Below, in pieces: positions 47,128 to 58,516 of a stretch of DNA of 64,000 bases. The notes below the pieces were generated by a model that worked only from the letters and a program-made list of their open reading frames with translations, made no database searches and was not told the origin of the DNA. The translations under genes and the position numbers were made by a program. Position 1 is the stretch's first letter; the number at the start of each line of letters is the position of its first letter. Source of the stretch: Cubamyces lactineus (taxonomy: Eukaryota > Basidiomycota > Agaricomycetes > Polyporales > Polyporaceae); assembly GCA_022376465.1 (NCBI GenBank), contig JACDTU010000036.1, forward strand, positions 1 to 64,000. Reading direction: 5' to 3'.

Positions 47128-48797
47128 CGTACGTACTCTATGGACGACTACAGTTAGCCATGAAAGTCGTTCCAGCCTGCACACACCTTTGAAATCGCCG
47201 GCGGGAGTTGTCGATAGCGAGATAGGGGTCACGAAAGGCAAGGAGAGTTCTGCTCGGTACGCGTATGCGACGGCGTGAGCGCAAGGGCGACGTAGTTTCT
47301 TGAGGCAACGGGACGACGGCAGCGTGTCTTGCACAAATACTTCTTGCTCGAAGGAGTGCCGGGGAGAACAGTTCGTCGACGCGTTGCCGCACGAACTGTC
47401 TCGGAAGGGGTAGGCTGAGCTAGAGAAGTGGCAAGGGCAATAGTACCCGCCTACAACTCTGAAGCTCGACTGTAGGAAGAGTTTCGTGTCAAGCAGAGGG
47501 AGAGCAAGGATCGCGAGGCAGTGCGAGTGCGAGTGATGGTGGAAGGAAAGCAAGAGATAGATTCGGTCCGATTACGAGGCGTTGCTGGCTTTCATCGCGA
47601 TTCTCACGTACAACATCTCCGGATTCTCCGCGTTTAGTTACCTCGTTATCGCTCTCTCAATGCTTCAAGTGAATGATAAGTGGCGAGTAAGTATGCTGTT
47701 GTGAACTCCGCTCGAATGCCCTCCAGTCGAAATCGCTCAAGTCCACCGTTGCCAATTAGTGGACATCGACCTTCGCTTCCTCCACCCACTACGCTTTGAT
47801 CATGCCCACTGACTGGTGTTCCCTCTCCTCCACTTCCTCCCCTCCAACAGATGAGACAACGACAGTATTGCGGGTCATATGACCGTTGCATACTGCACGT
47901 TCCTCTGATGTTCACGGTGTGCTGGTTTACCCAGACCCGACCAGAGCAATGGCATGGCCAGGCTCAACTCCCATCGACTCTCCGTGACCTCTGGATGTCT
48001 AAGACTGTACAACTTCTGGCTCAACCTACGCGCGCAAGTCTTGGGCGTGGATACCGTCTCGAGGCGTGGATGGAGCGTTGGATAGGCCAACAATCGACTG
48101 AACGATGTGAGTCGCGCATTCGCGATCTCACATGCATTCTAACTCACAGTTCGATGCGTGGAGGGCAACAAACACTATCGCTGCGCTGGACGATTCCTCC
48201 GCGTTCAAACGCGCACCCTCATGGTGCCTTTGTCATGCAGTAAGTGTATCGTGCAGCACAGGGCCGTGCGTAGTGCTAACAAAGTCTTGTTGTGGCATAG
48301 CTGAGAGCCAACATTACCCCGCATTGGTCGTCCCTCGATCACTTCCCCCCTGGGACCCACGAATTTGCTTCCGTCTGCTATCGGGACGAGCTTCGGGATG
48401 GTGGCTCAGCCGCCGTCATACTGGCGGTCGAGATGTGCGCCTCTGGATAAATGCTCTGCCTTGTATCGATCGCCATCACCAAGACCGAGGGTGCCGCTGG
48501 GTGCCGCTGCCTTGCTTACAACGCTACGGGAGTATGGGGAGAACACGCGTTGCAGATACTGTACGAAAGACCAGCCGTCTGACTTTGAGACTTCTCGGAA
48601 GGCCTTTCATACGTGTATGGACTCCGTATGGTGCATGTGTTTTAGTTTTAATTGCCAAGCATACTTCATGTGTCGCTACGAATCGCATGGGGGATCGCGA
48701 TCTGAAGGAGGACGAGGACAGCCGGCGGGCGCCGCATACCGGGTGCAAAATTAGAGGAATCGTACTTCGCGCTCGCGTCCAGCTACGCACGTACGCT
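47128..48797. promoter_or_regulatory. Divergent intergenic region of KDZ copy 2
   Basis: This 1.67-kb stretch lies head-to-head between the large companion gene and the transposase and should hold both promoters. Open frames here (for example 48132-48797) lack protein character. It is absent from copy 1. Confidence 0.5.
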
Positions 48798-51700
48798 ATG
48801 CCGGAGACCCCTAGGAAGAAACGGAAATTGGCAGAAGGCATACAGCAATGGGGGGGCTCCAACGCGACCTTCAACATAGCCTCTACCAACGGCCAGAGTC
48901 AGCTGCCTCTAAGCCCGCGACGCCTTCGCCCCCTCTTGCGTGCCTCTGGATCCCAGCGAGACAGAGTTGTTGTGGTCCCCTCTACAACTTCGTCGACCTT
49001 CTTTGGCCTGAGCGGATCGACACCCACTCCTACCTGGCTTGCGACGCCTCCACTGCCTGCTCCTGCTTTTCCTGCTCCCTGTGTCTCCCCAGCCGCGCCT
49101 TCGCTACACTCTCCCCCTCTTTCCCAGCCTCCACTACCCTGTCTTTCTCTGGTCATGCCATCTGTGGCGCGCGCGGAGACCCGTGAGACGGGAGAGGTCA
49201 CGCCATCTACCAACGCGGACACCTATCCGCTTCCGACTGATGTATTCGCCCTACTCGAGGATGTACCGATCGACCACTCAAGAACAGGGGATGATACGGC
49301 AAGCCAGCCAGCGAAGGAAGGAGAGAAGAGTCATGGGAAACGCGGGAAGGCAAGGGTGAATAATACCATTGTGAGTGCTGTCTTGCAAGAGCGCACGGCA
49401 CATACTCATCCACGCAGAAACCATCCGATCGCTTCGCGGAATTCATCAAGGACCATGCCCAGAGCGTCCTGGAAGCTATTCTTCAATACGAAGTTGGGCC
49501 TCAACGGGAGGATACATGCGCGGCCTGCGACCAGCACCTCCCTATGCCTGCAGAGGGTGCGCCGTGCCGTCTTCGCTGCTATGACTGCCTAGGGAGGCCG
49601 CACTATTGCGAAACGTGTTTGCTGCGGACCCACAGGCGAACACCGTTCCACAGAATCTGGCGGTGGAGCACTGAGGATGGATTTTGGCACAAGACGACGA
49701 CGGGAGCCCTTGGGATGAAGCTGTGGGGAGGTCACAACGGGGCGCCGTGTCCCAACATCACCCGAGACCCGCGGATGATGGTGTTCGTTCACGAACACGG
49801 CGTATCCAGCATGGCTTGTAGTTTCTGCGAATGCGTGGAGATGGCCGGCGGCGAGCAGCTTGTTACCTCCGAACCTCTCCAGTTGGTTGAGATGGGCCTG
49901 TATCCGGCCTCGTGGAAGCAACCGCGGACGGCATACACGATCACGCTCCTCGAATCTTACCATCTGCTGTCGTTGCAAACACATTGCAGCGCAGAGGACT
50001 TCTATACATATCTTCGACGAAAGACGGACAACGTTGCGCCAAAGACTGTGCCGGTAAGTACAGGTTTAGTTGCATCGGCTGATTGTATTGAACATTGTCC
50101 TAGGACCGATATCGCGAGTTGAGCAATAGCGCGCGAGAGTTCGCGTACCTCCGACAGTGTAAATGGGCGGGTGAGATGCCTGGCAAGACCACAACGAGGG
50201 GAAGTCTCACAGTGAAGTGCCCCTGCTGCCCTCAACCGGGAATCAACATGCGCGTAAACTGGAAAGATCGTTGCACTGATTACTTGTACGTGCGATTGCT
50301 ACATTGGCGCGACGTCGCAGCGTGAACTCACAAGCCTGCAGCTACTTAGACGCCTTGTTCTACTCCATCGACGGCAACTTCCGTCAGAGTCAGCGTAACA
50401 AACCTATGGACAAGCACCAGTCCCCGTGCCAACAACATGTCACCACCTTGCAATTGCCAGGCAAGGTGCTGCAATTTCCCTTGCTAGAACAAGGCCGGAA
50501 GTTGCAAGGGATGACATGTCACCACAAGGCTGCCAGAAAGCGAAAAATGCGACATAATGCAAAGGTGACACCAGCAGGAATTGAACCCGGAACCTCAGGA
50601 GTTCCCGGAAGTCTCCTCCAGCAGCATTAATCACTGCACCATGGGGCTGTTACTAACCCTTACTTCTAATTCCAATATATCACCGCTTTTTGCTTCATTC
50701 TATATACCATATATGTGGAAAGAACATCTATATCTCTTGATAAAACATCAAAAATGCGTTCAAAGAATCTGTATCTATGCTTCTTTGTATATCAATGTAG
50801 CAGCAATGAAGGTCTAAAGCAGTGGAAAAGCGGTGATATATTGGAATTAGAAGTAAGGGTTAGTAACAGCCCCATGGTGCAGTGGTTAATGCTGCTGAAG
50901 GAGACTCCCGGGAACTCCTGAGGTCCCGGGTTCAATTTCTGCTGGTGCCACCTTTACATCATGTTGCATTTTTCGCTTTCTGGCAGCCTTGTGGTGACAT
51001 GTCATCCCTTGCAACTTCTGGCCTTGTTCTAGCAAGGGAAATTGCAGCACCTTGCCTGGCAATTGCAAGGTGGTGACATGTTGTTGGCACGGGGTCGCCT
51101 CGGACAAGAACGACGTAGCGTTGTCGCGTGGCGCGGGATACTTTGCGGACGTCAATGACTTCCAAGAGTACGCATCAAAGATCGGGAAGCCTGAACCAGA
51201 GGTAAGCAAAGTGATGGGATGTGTGGTGACGGGACTGACTGTGTGCAGCCCACGACTTGCCACAAATTCGGCGCCGCAGGATATGGCGGTCATAACGGCA
51301 AGGTGTCAGGGATTATCGCCCTGGCCTGTCGTCATATGTTCATGTTACCGGGGTCCATTGTGGATCTAAACAAACGCGAGGCGTGCGTCTGTTTTATTGA
51401 CGTCGTGTATGATTATCAGCACTGACTGGCGACCACCCAGCTACCTGTACGTTGATTTCGCGGTGGTATCCGGCATGCAACCGTATGTGGGATTGCGACT
51501 CGTCAAGCAAACATACGATATTGCTTGTCAGTACCTCATCAATTTCGGCAGGCGCCTTGAACACTGGAAGCAGCTGTGCCTCACTCTGTCGTCCATCACG
51601 ACATTCAACCTGCCACGAACCGAGGGTGCCATCGGCTTGTGGCACGCGCTTGCACACCAGCTCTTATGTCGTATTTTCAAGTCGCCCGAGTTCATGCCGG

Positions 51701-53599
51701 GTTCTGGTCGGTACGAAGGCGAGGGTATGGAGCGAATATGGGCTATCACCAACGATGTGAGCGCGCGAACGAAGGAGATGACCTCGGGACACCGGCACGA
51801 TGTCCTCAACGACGTGTACTCTGACCTGCATGTGCGCCGGGTGCACAACATCGGTATGACAACTTTGACACATGTGAGATTCGTCGATTGACCGGAACGA
51901 GTGTAGTACACATGTTGGATACCTCCTTGAAAGAGGCCGAACGGTTCCTGCAGGAAACCACCGAAGCGCTGGAGAAGCTGGAAGAGAGCGTCTCGGACGA
52001 CAAACTGGAGGAGTGGCGTCGAGACGAAGCACAATGGTTGCAGGATGTCGTAGACTTCTGCAACCACGAGCACATGGAGGATGTCTACAGTCCTCATGTT
52101 GACGCCGGTTAGTAGTCCAAATCCTTCTCATGCGTTGTGCTTTTTGACACTCTGGCGAAGCCCTGTCCGAAGCCGGCGCTTTGAAGGTGCTGAAGGAGGA
52201 AAAGGGGAAGACCTTTGGCATCCAGGGAATGGGAATGGTGAGCGCGATTCAGGAGATGATCGAGATCGAACGGGAGAAGTGAGCGCAACGTTTGTTCGGC
52301 ATGCCGTTACTAATCCCCCATCAGGCTAGAACTGACGAAGAAGGTACGGGAAGCCGACCCGTCGAAGACGAGGCAGAGGAACGCATTGGGAAGGAGGGTC
52401 GTCGCGCTACAGGGGCAGGCAGATGTCTGTCGCAGACAGTACGAGCGGTTTGTTGGAGAGCTAGTCGCCGCAACGGTGGAGGAGATCCGCCTCGCGGTGA
52501 AGACGAGCAAGTCCGTAGGCGCAAGCCTAGATGCTTTCCCTCTCTCTTGCGACCTTGGGGGAGAGACCGCCAACGATCTAGTTGCCGAGGTCGACAAAGG
52601 TGCGCGGCATTGAATCAGCTCGTCAACATGGCTAATGGTATACTACTGATGGTCCAGGTCCTGAACTGCTTGAGGACGCATACCTATCGGAATACCTGGA
52701 AATGCTTCACGCTATCCACGTCGAACTGCCTTCCTACTACGTGGCGAGTGTGAGAACGCACGCGAAAATGGCCGAGCCGGTGTCAATTGAACGGAAGCTC
52801 CGCGAGGGACAAGCCAAAGATGCACTCGACGAATTGCGTACGCATCTGACTGCGTTGTATAGCTTGGAGGATCTGCGCGGGCAAGGCACCGGACAAGCGC
52901 ACGGCCAGCGCGTAAAGGCGTTGGCCGCGACAGAGGTGGCGATCGGCCATCAGGCGCGAGACGAGTATCGCCGTGTGCGAAAAGTTCTGATAACGTTGGG
53001 GATGTCGGAGGACGACAAGACGTTTCGTGTGCTCACAGACGAGGATGCAAAACCGTTTATTATTTTCAGCCATCAGCATCGCCGCGGGGACAGCAAACGG
53101 ATGGGGAGCTGGCTTTGGGAAGACTTCTCTTTTGCCGACAACCAAGGCGACAACGAGGTGAAGGAGTTTATGTACCATAGTAAGTGCGTCTCGGCTCGGA
53201 CGGACCCGGATAGCTGATCAGTCACAGAAATCCGTCCGTTCTGGTTCAGGAAGCGGGCTGCGAGAGCGAGATGGCAGGAGGAGGTGTACATCAAACGAGA
53301 AGAGATGTACCGGACTACTCTGTTCTTTGAGTACTACCGCGATCGCTGGTCTGCGCGCGCGATGGATGCTGAAGAGGATGGACGGGAGGGAGCCATGGTG
53401 TACGCTCGACGGTAAGTTACGCAGAAAGGACTTGATCAGAGACTAACCCGTACTGTCCAGACAGTCGCACAGATATGCGCGACTGCTGGCCGACGCCAGG
53501 CACGCCTTCCCGACGGATGTCAGCATGGTACGCAAGGATAGATGTGGCTGTGAAAGTGAATTGACAAACATTGTACAGGGTATAGGCTTCGCTAAGTAA
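48798..53599 (+). pseudogene. CxC2-KDZ transposase, copy 2, interrupted by a foldback element
   Basis: ATG 48798 (MPETPRKKRKLAEG, a nuclear-localisation-like start) opens exon 1, a Ser/Pro-rich region ending at 49370. After a 47-bp intron, exon 2 (49418 on) carries the CxC2 cluster: CAACDQHL, CRLRCYDCLGRPHYCETC, RTHRRTPFHR and CSFCEC. The KDZ domain follows, with catalytic candidates Asp in YSIDGNF (about 50370), Asp in YDIACQY (about 51517) and Glu in GEGMERIWA (about 51725), then RTKEMTSGHRHDVLNDVY. A helical C-terminus with coiled coils (52100-53400) ends at 53599 after at least eight introns. A 687-bp insertion at 50415-51101 splits the catalytic domain directly after NKPMDK; apart from it, the frame appears intact. 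CxC2 is a known partner module of fungal KDZ transposases. Confidence 0.85.
50415..51101. mobile_element. Foldback element with outward-facing tRNA-like arms
   Basis: Arms of about 265 bp (about 50424-50690 and 50828-51095) are near-perfect inverted copies around a spacer of about 135 bp. The flanks are direct repeats GGACAAG at 50408-50414 and 51102-51108, a 7-bp target duplication. Each arm holds a tRNA-like sequence reading outward, with A box TGGTGCAGTGG and B-box-like GGTTCAATTTC (right arm 50876-50950). No open frame of its own was seen. Deleting it and one duplication rejoins NKPMDK to NDVALSRG in frame. Confidence 0.85.
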
Positions 53600-53943
53600 C
53601 GCAACCAGCCATAACATACGAGAATTGCATAGCCGTAGAGCAGGTACCGCGCTCCTAGTGATAAAGATGAGGAGGGCGTGCGTGATGATAGGTGGCGCCA
53701 AGTCCACCCACAATGTTCCAGTCCGTACGCGGTGTCATCCCTCACTCTTGGGTGCCTAATGAGCGTTTATGCCAATACCAAGGTATTGCGGTAGATGACA
53801 CAGGTTGCGATAGAGGGGCGACGCATGCGCATACGGGTGATTGTGCTGTTCTTTGTAAGCATGAGAGCATGATTCTACGGCTCAGCTGACTGAGCAAATA
53901 CATAGCCTCGCGCGAGATGTAGTCTGAATGGTGGTAAGCCGAC
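53600..53943. other. Downstream flank of KDZ copy 2
   Basis: No supported gene. The right end of the transposon should lie here, but no terminal repeat was identified. Confidence 0.4.
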
Positions 53944-54077
53944 GCGCGGTTCCAAGTCCGTACGCGCGGTTCCAAGTCCGTACGCGCGGTTCCAAGTCCG
54001 TACGAGCGGTCCCAAGCGGTTCCAAGTCCGGGCGCTCGGTGCCAAGTCCGGGCGCTCGGTTCCAAGTCCGGGGCGCG
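53944..54077. repeat. 20-bp tandem repeat GCGCGGTTCCAAGTCCGTAC
   Basis: Three perfect units at 53944, 53964 and 53984, then diverged units to 54077. The GGTTCCAAGTCCG core also occurs in the SINE-like element near 34563, so the array may derive from that family. Confidence 0.8.
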
Positions 54078-55159
54078 TAGTAGCAAGTCCGTGCGGACAA
54101 TTCACCACTGGGCCACGAGTTCTGAACCGAGAAATCCACACTTGGCCCCGACGCACGAGGGTGCGCGCTTGGGCACTTCGGGGAACTGGGGCAACGTCGA
54201 CTGCCCAGTGGGAGTTCAGTAGGAAGGGCCGTGGATCAACCATGTTGGTCGAGAATTGGACTATCTGGAGGAGCTCGCACGCGCAGCTTCGTATAACGCT
54301 TGCCAGATTGATCCCAGCGGCCTGATGCCAATCACCTTCAGCTACGACATGCGCGTGCATGTATCCACCCATCGTCGCCAACGCGCACGTACTTGGCTTC
54401 ACACGGCCCGTCAAACTGGCAGACTGCACCATGTAGGTGACCGACATCGCACGCGACGGGAACGGTGGGTACATATGGCGAAGGTGAGCCCAAGACACAC
54501 AGACGACATTTCCTACAGCCCAAGGCACGGTAGATGCTACGCTCTCTCGCTCTAGCGCGACAGGGACCGGTTTATAGAGCGTTCGCGATGCTCGAACAGC
54601 TGCAAATAGGAGCGCTGGATCGAGAAGCACGGGGATCATAAGATCTATTCACCTGTGGGCGGGTATTTGGCACTGAGTTGTCTGGGGTCGCGCGATCGTC
54701 ATATCCTCAATCCCCGTGCCATCGCGTCTGAACCACGACGCGCGCGAGGGCCTGGACAAAGCGAGCGACCTAGTTACTGACAGCCGACGTCGCCAAAGCG
54801 CTGTGAGTTGAATCAGACTATCTCGCGGCTGTTTGTGAGGTGTTCCATTGTGTGAGTTGGGGCGCGTTCGTCCCAACGGATACATGCTCACCGCGCGCAG
54901 AGTTTAATATTCGGGCACATGACTCTTGCGTACAGGGTGGGTAAGCGTCGCGTTGATGGCGCACATATATTCAAGCTTCAACAGGCGAAGACTGAGCGGC
55001 AGCCAGAATACTGGCGCAAGTACGCGCGGGGTGAGGACGAAGATTCGAACGAGGAACGGATGCGCCAGAACGAGCCTGGTGTTGCGCTAGGGTCACGTAG
55101 GTAGGCGCGCGACGCGCTTCCTGACCACAACCATCGCCTACATTAGATCAGACGTGAGT
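54078..55159 (+). other. Mostly non-coding; possible exon at 54919-55103
   Basis: The frame 54919-55103 reads KLQQAKTERQPEYWRKYARG and EERMRQNEPG and could be an exon of a decayed gene. Another frame at 54256-54555 includes SYDMRVHVSTH. Neither has a confirmed structure. Confidence 0.3.
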
Positions 55160-55678
55160 ATGGCTCCCAAATACGCCCTGAAAACGGTGCTATATGTGGT
55201 GAGTAAAGGATTTCTACACAGGCATAACGTACTGACGCGACTGCAGGCGATCCAAAGCGTCGTTGGAGACGACAGACGGGCTACGGCCAGCGCAGACTTC
55301 GATGCGTTCATCGATGTATGGTCTGGATGTTCTCGTATTGCCCGCTCTCTGACACACTACAGGCTCTGTTAGAGATTGGATTCACGACGGTTGGCGGGGC
55401 AGCCAACGTCGGGATCACATTGCAGCCGCCATTAGGGCTGGATGGGGCCGACCTCGATTTGGTCGTGCCTTGGCCTACAGGCAAGGACGGTTGGTGGCCT
55501 TACGAATACATTCCGTAAGTTACTTCTATTGAGAGCGTGCTACTGACATCTGAGATTCGTTTGTAGGGTTGCAAATATGCTGTGCGACAACTACAACATG
55601 AAGGCGGCTGATTTCATTGAGATTCCGGATAGGGTCGACATGGTGGACGCTGGGTTTGCCATTCCGACGATGGACTAG
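55160..55678 (+). CDS. Small hypothetical protein, four exons
   Basis: ATG 55160 (MAPKYALKTVLYV), then introns of about 48, 50 and 50 bp with good GT-AG ends, exons reading AIQSVVGDDRRATASADFDA, ALLEIGFTTVGGAANVG, PLGLDGADLDLVVPW, DGWWPYEYIP and VANMLCDNYNMKAADFIEIP, and the stop at 55676-55678. The joins keep the frame throughout; the product is about 130 residues. Nothing in it suggests a signal peptide or membrane segment. Two broken paralogues lie at 35326-35855 and 36640-36730 on the minus strand. The family is not recognised, but the conserved intron positions and coding similarity support a real gene. Confidence 0.65.
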
Positions 55679-56180
55679 GATCGGGCGGGTGCTCATGCGC
55701 GTTATAGGTTTCCATGGTGGTTTTTTGATGGAATGCTCGATGTATATACCGTAGTCGCATTGTATGGTGGCTGATCCTCACTTTGCAGAGGCGTAATGCG
55801 GAGAAATCGACACCGATCGATCAACTGAATTGATGGCGGGGGTGGCAGTGTACCGCACCGGTACCTGTATCGGCTACTAGGGGACACGCGTCCATGGACT
55901 AAGTACCTACCGAGTACATTACGCTGACTACAATTATTAAATAGGCAGACGGGAGCTCAAGCCTGACGACGTGCGACACGGAACGGTATCACCCATTGGA
56001 TTGGATCAGTATTGACTTGCTGGTCCTCTTAGGTGACGTGGTCGCGTACTGAATCCAACCTCGTTGGCCAGATGAATGCGTCTTCATGCCAACCTGCAAG
56101 GCGACCTGACTTAGGCCCGCAAAGACCCGATGGCGAGATACACCCTTATAGCACCGTGCGCACTGACATAAACAGCCCCT
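55679..56180. other. Intergenic, nothing recognised
   Basis: No supported gene. Confidence 0.45.
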
Positions 56181-56440
56181 AATGACGGAGTGGTCGGCTT
56201 GACCATTCTGTTTGCTGCAACGCTTGGGTTCGAAACCCAAGCAACGCGTTTTTCGCCTGACGGGGGAGAAGGAACCTTGAGGGGAGTTGGAACCGTGAGG
56301 GGGTAGTTGGAACCGGGTTATACGCAGTTCCAACTAGGCCGCCCCGTCGCCGGCCACCCCTGTCTTTAGCGCCGAGGCTCGAACCGGTTCGAACCTGGCA
56401 CCGTCTAATAGACGGCCAGGTTCCAACCGGGATACTGAAG
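56181..56440 (+). mobile_element. SINE-like element with tRNA-type Pol III promoter (copy 2)
   Basis: The head has an A-box-like TGACGGAGTGG (56183-56193) and a B box GGTTCGAAACC (56227-56237). It continues with ACGCGTTTTTCGC, GGGAGTTGGAACCG-type units, GCTCGAACCGGTTCGAACCT, CCGTCTAATAGACGG (56401-56415) and ACTGAAG. The order matches 34509-34854 read on the minus strand. It overlaps the 3' end of the minus-strand gene at 56405, supplying that gene's last codons and stop. Confidence 0.6.
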
Positions 56441-56806
56441 TCCCTCCATGAGGTTGATAAGTTCGCCTATGATACGAATGGTTACTGGCTGGCCGTTGAG
56501 AGTAAGAGGCGCTGGGATGATGTGAGGATCCCATCGGACGTCGTCTGGGACAACACCGAGCGAGTATATTCCCGCAGACACATCATGGTGATTCATCAGC
56601 CTTCGCAAACGGCTGTCGCATTTATGAGCTCATGGACAATGACAATGCAAGAATGCAAACCATGCGGTGCGGTTTGAGAATTCGGCGTTGATATGTATGG
56701 AGTCTTCGTCATAAGCAGGATGGTCGTTATTGAGCATGGGCTGCTCATCTTGATTCGTGTCGTTAGCCACGTTGGTTACGTCCGGAGGGGGATTTGGAGA
56801 GGCCAT
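56405..56806 (-). pseudogene. Hypothetical gene, 3' end replaced by a SINE-like element
   Basis: ATG 56806 opens MASPNPPPDVTNVANDTNQD and continues to an FSNRTAWFAF segment near 56640. A second coding piece (56608-56405) reads NHHDVSAGIYSLGVVPDDVR, then LTLNGQPVTIRIIGELINLM, and ends inside the SINE-like tail. A splice between the pieces is plausible but not fixed. Probably a member of the local small-gene set; family unknown. Confidence 0.4.
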
Positions 56807-57133
56807 ATCAGTGTCACAACGAGTGCCGAGATAGCCGACGTGGCATTATATAATTGTGCATACAATGTTAGGGGTGATCAGCTCCTCGCAACATTGGAGC
56901 ATAATGCGCACATACCCGATGTTTGCATCATTGCTCACGCAGGACGCTGTGTGCGCGCGCATACCGCTGTGCTCGCTGCAAACTGTGGTCAAGCCTATGC
57001 GCGCTTACTACGGTCGCAACGCTGCACGTGATGCATGTCTCGCCCCACATTTTACCTCTCAGTACATGTCTTTCTCTCAGTCGACCACATACTGCAAACT
57101 ATACATGCGTATGATCATTCAGACGCACATCCA
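56807..57133. other. Intergenic, nothing recognised
   Basis: No supported gene; upstream region of the minus-strand frame. Confidence 0.4.
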
Positions 57134-57268
57134 CGGGTCTTGTTAGAAGATTGACGGGTACAAGCGGGTCTTGTTAGAAGATCGACGGGTACGTGCGGGT
57201 CTTGTTAGAAGATCGACGGGTACGTGCGGGTCTTGTTAGAAGATCGACGGGTACATGCGGGTCTTGTT
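57134..57268. repeat. 31-bp tandem repeat, about 4.4 copies
   Basis: Units start at 57134, 57165, 57196, 57227 and 57258 with core CGGGTCTTGTTAGAAGATCG. The period is exactly 31 bp with few substitutions. Confidence 0.9.
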
Positions 57269-57759
57269 CCGTCGATGGGAGGGGCTAACGTGTGGAAAAC
57301 ACATGGCATCCATATACAGACATTTCCAATGCTCATCAGATGCACATGGGCCCAGGTGTGTATCGATTGTCCCTCTTTTGCGGTGAACGGATATCGATTG
57401 ACTGATCCTGTCGAGCATGAAATTTTTGTGGTTTGTGTGTCCGATTGTATCCGCCACCATACAGCCAGTGTTCCACCGCCACCTCCTGTATGGACTGGGA
57501 CATACCAGTCGTCCGATATCCACGGTGTTTTGCCACCTCCTGGTGACTTCGGGGTGCAGATGCCCAGCCCTTCGTCCCCGCTTGCGATTTACGCGGCCTC
57601 CTGTGTGGCGGACTTTAGAGGATGTGATCGCAGTCGATGCTCAGTCACTCAATCATTCAGGTCAACGACGTCACTGCGCATCTCCAACGACCGCATGTAC
57701 GCAGCCATACAGCCTATTTTATGTTGACGTTGTCTTCACCATCCACAGCAACATTTAAC
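57269..57759. other. Intergenic, nothing certain
   Basis: Overlapping open frames on both strands here have no family signal or supported splicing. Confidence 0.4.
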
Positions 57760-58516
57760 ATGCCTACCGAACAGAGTAGTGCTGCAGACTATGTCATCAT
57801 TAGTCCGGAATATGAGGAGGATCGGGCGAGGATGCAGTGAGTCTCTTCGAATGTAATTCCAGAGAGGCTCTGTACTAATGTCAACGTAGGCAGATCACAA
57901 TGCTCATATACGGCCAAGAACCATTTGCAAACACATACACTCTGGCGTCATTACCTCCGCCGAGTCAATGGGCATGGCGGCGAATGCGAGGTCGGCCAGC
58001 ATTGCTCATGGTGGACGGACTCGCTTTATCATTGGCTGTCATTGGGGAGATGATGTATATCGACTATATGCCAAACTCCTGGAATGGTCCCACGCTGAAG
58101 GTACACCTCGAACTAGCTCGTGTTTGCGACCGTGATGTGGTACAGCGGTTGTCTGATTTCATTAATCCCGCTCAAGGTAAGCCCGCTCAAATAGAGTTTA
58201 GTTAACACGTCTAAGAGGCAAATAGGATACAATCGTAACATCTGGGTTGAACACGATTTCAGCCCTAGCGAACCGGTGAGTATCACAACACCCTATGCAA
58301 ACTCAACACTTACGAGCTAGTGGCTAGATCTTCCGCCAAGTTTATGACTCGCGTGAAGTCATGTACGGAGCAGGCGAGCCTGTCTTCGATCTGAGCAACG
58401 TGGCTGTACGGGACGTCGTGATGTGTGTATGTGTGGTGAAAGAGGTGGATGGTCAAGTGCGGTATGAGATGCACGAAATGCATGTGCTGGCAAGCCTGAA
58501 CAACAGCCCAGCGTAG
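57760..58516 (+). CDS. Hypothetical protein (possible RRGD-motif family member)
   Basis: ATG 57760 (MPTEQSSAADYVIISPEYEE), intron 57838-57894 (GTGAGT...CGTAG), exon with YTLASLPPPSQWAWRRMRGR, LALSLAVIGEMMYIDYM and VHLELARVCDRDVVQRLSDF, then short introns near 58175-58225 and 58275-58330 around YNRNIWVEHDFSPSEP. The last exon ends LSNVAVRDVVMCVCVVKEVD and MHVLASLNNSPA-stop at 58516. The final two strands resemble the ends of the proteins at 28616, 32317 and 34044, with VRDVV in place of RRGD. About 195 residues, intact. It stands tail-to-tail with the TET/JBP-like gene. Function unknown. Confidence 0.55.

Larger units (their letters stand above)
41380..53599. mobile_element. KDZ transposon copy 2 (core; may extend to about 37.8 kb)
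   Basis: The unit consists of a plus-strand CxC2-KDZ transposase gene (48798-53599), a 1.7-kb divergent intergenic region, and minus-strand companion genes (47127-43647 and 43359-41380). Both companion genes and the transposase have counterparts in copy 1, so they belong to the element. Genes X and Y lie in line further left and may also be cargo. Terminal inverted repeats and target duplication were not found. The transposase is broken by a foldback insertion at 50415-51101. Confidence 0.7.

Noticed and set aside
47128..47553. Upstream extension of the large companion gene to an ATG at 47553
   Set aside because: The added 142 residues have no protein-like character and look like leader sequence; the ATG at 47127 starts a better N-terminus.
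50870..50960. Possible functional tRNA genes in the foldback arms
   Set aside because: The B-box region (GGTTCAATTTC) departs from consensus, the acceptor stem is incomplete, and two mirror copies sit inside a transposed unit.
53944..57268. CRISPR-like array in the tandem repeats
   Set aside because: The repeats are contiguous with no unique spacers, and the genome is eukaryotic.
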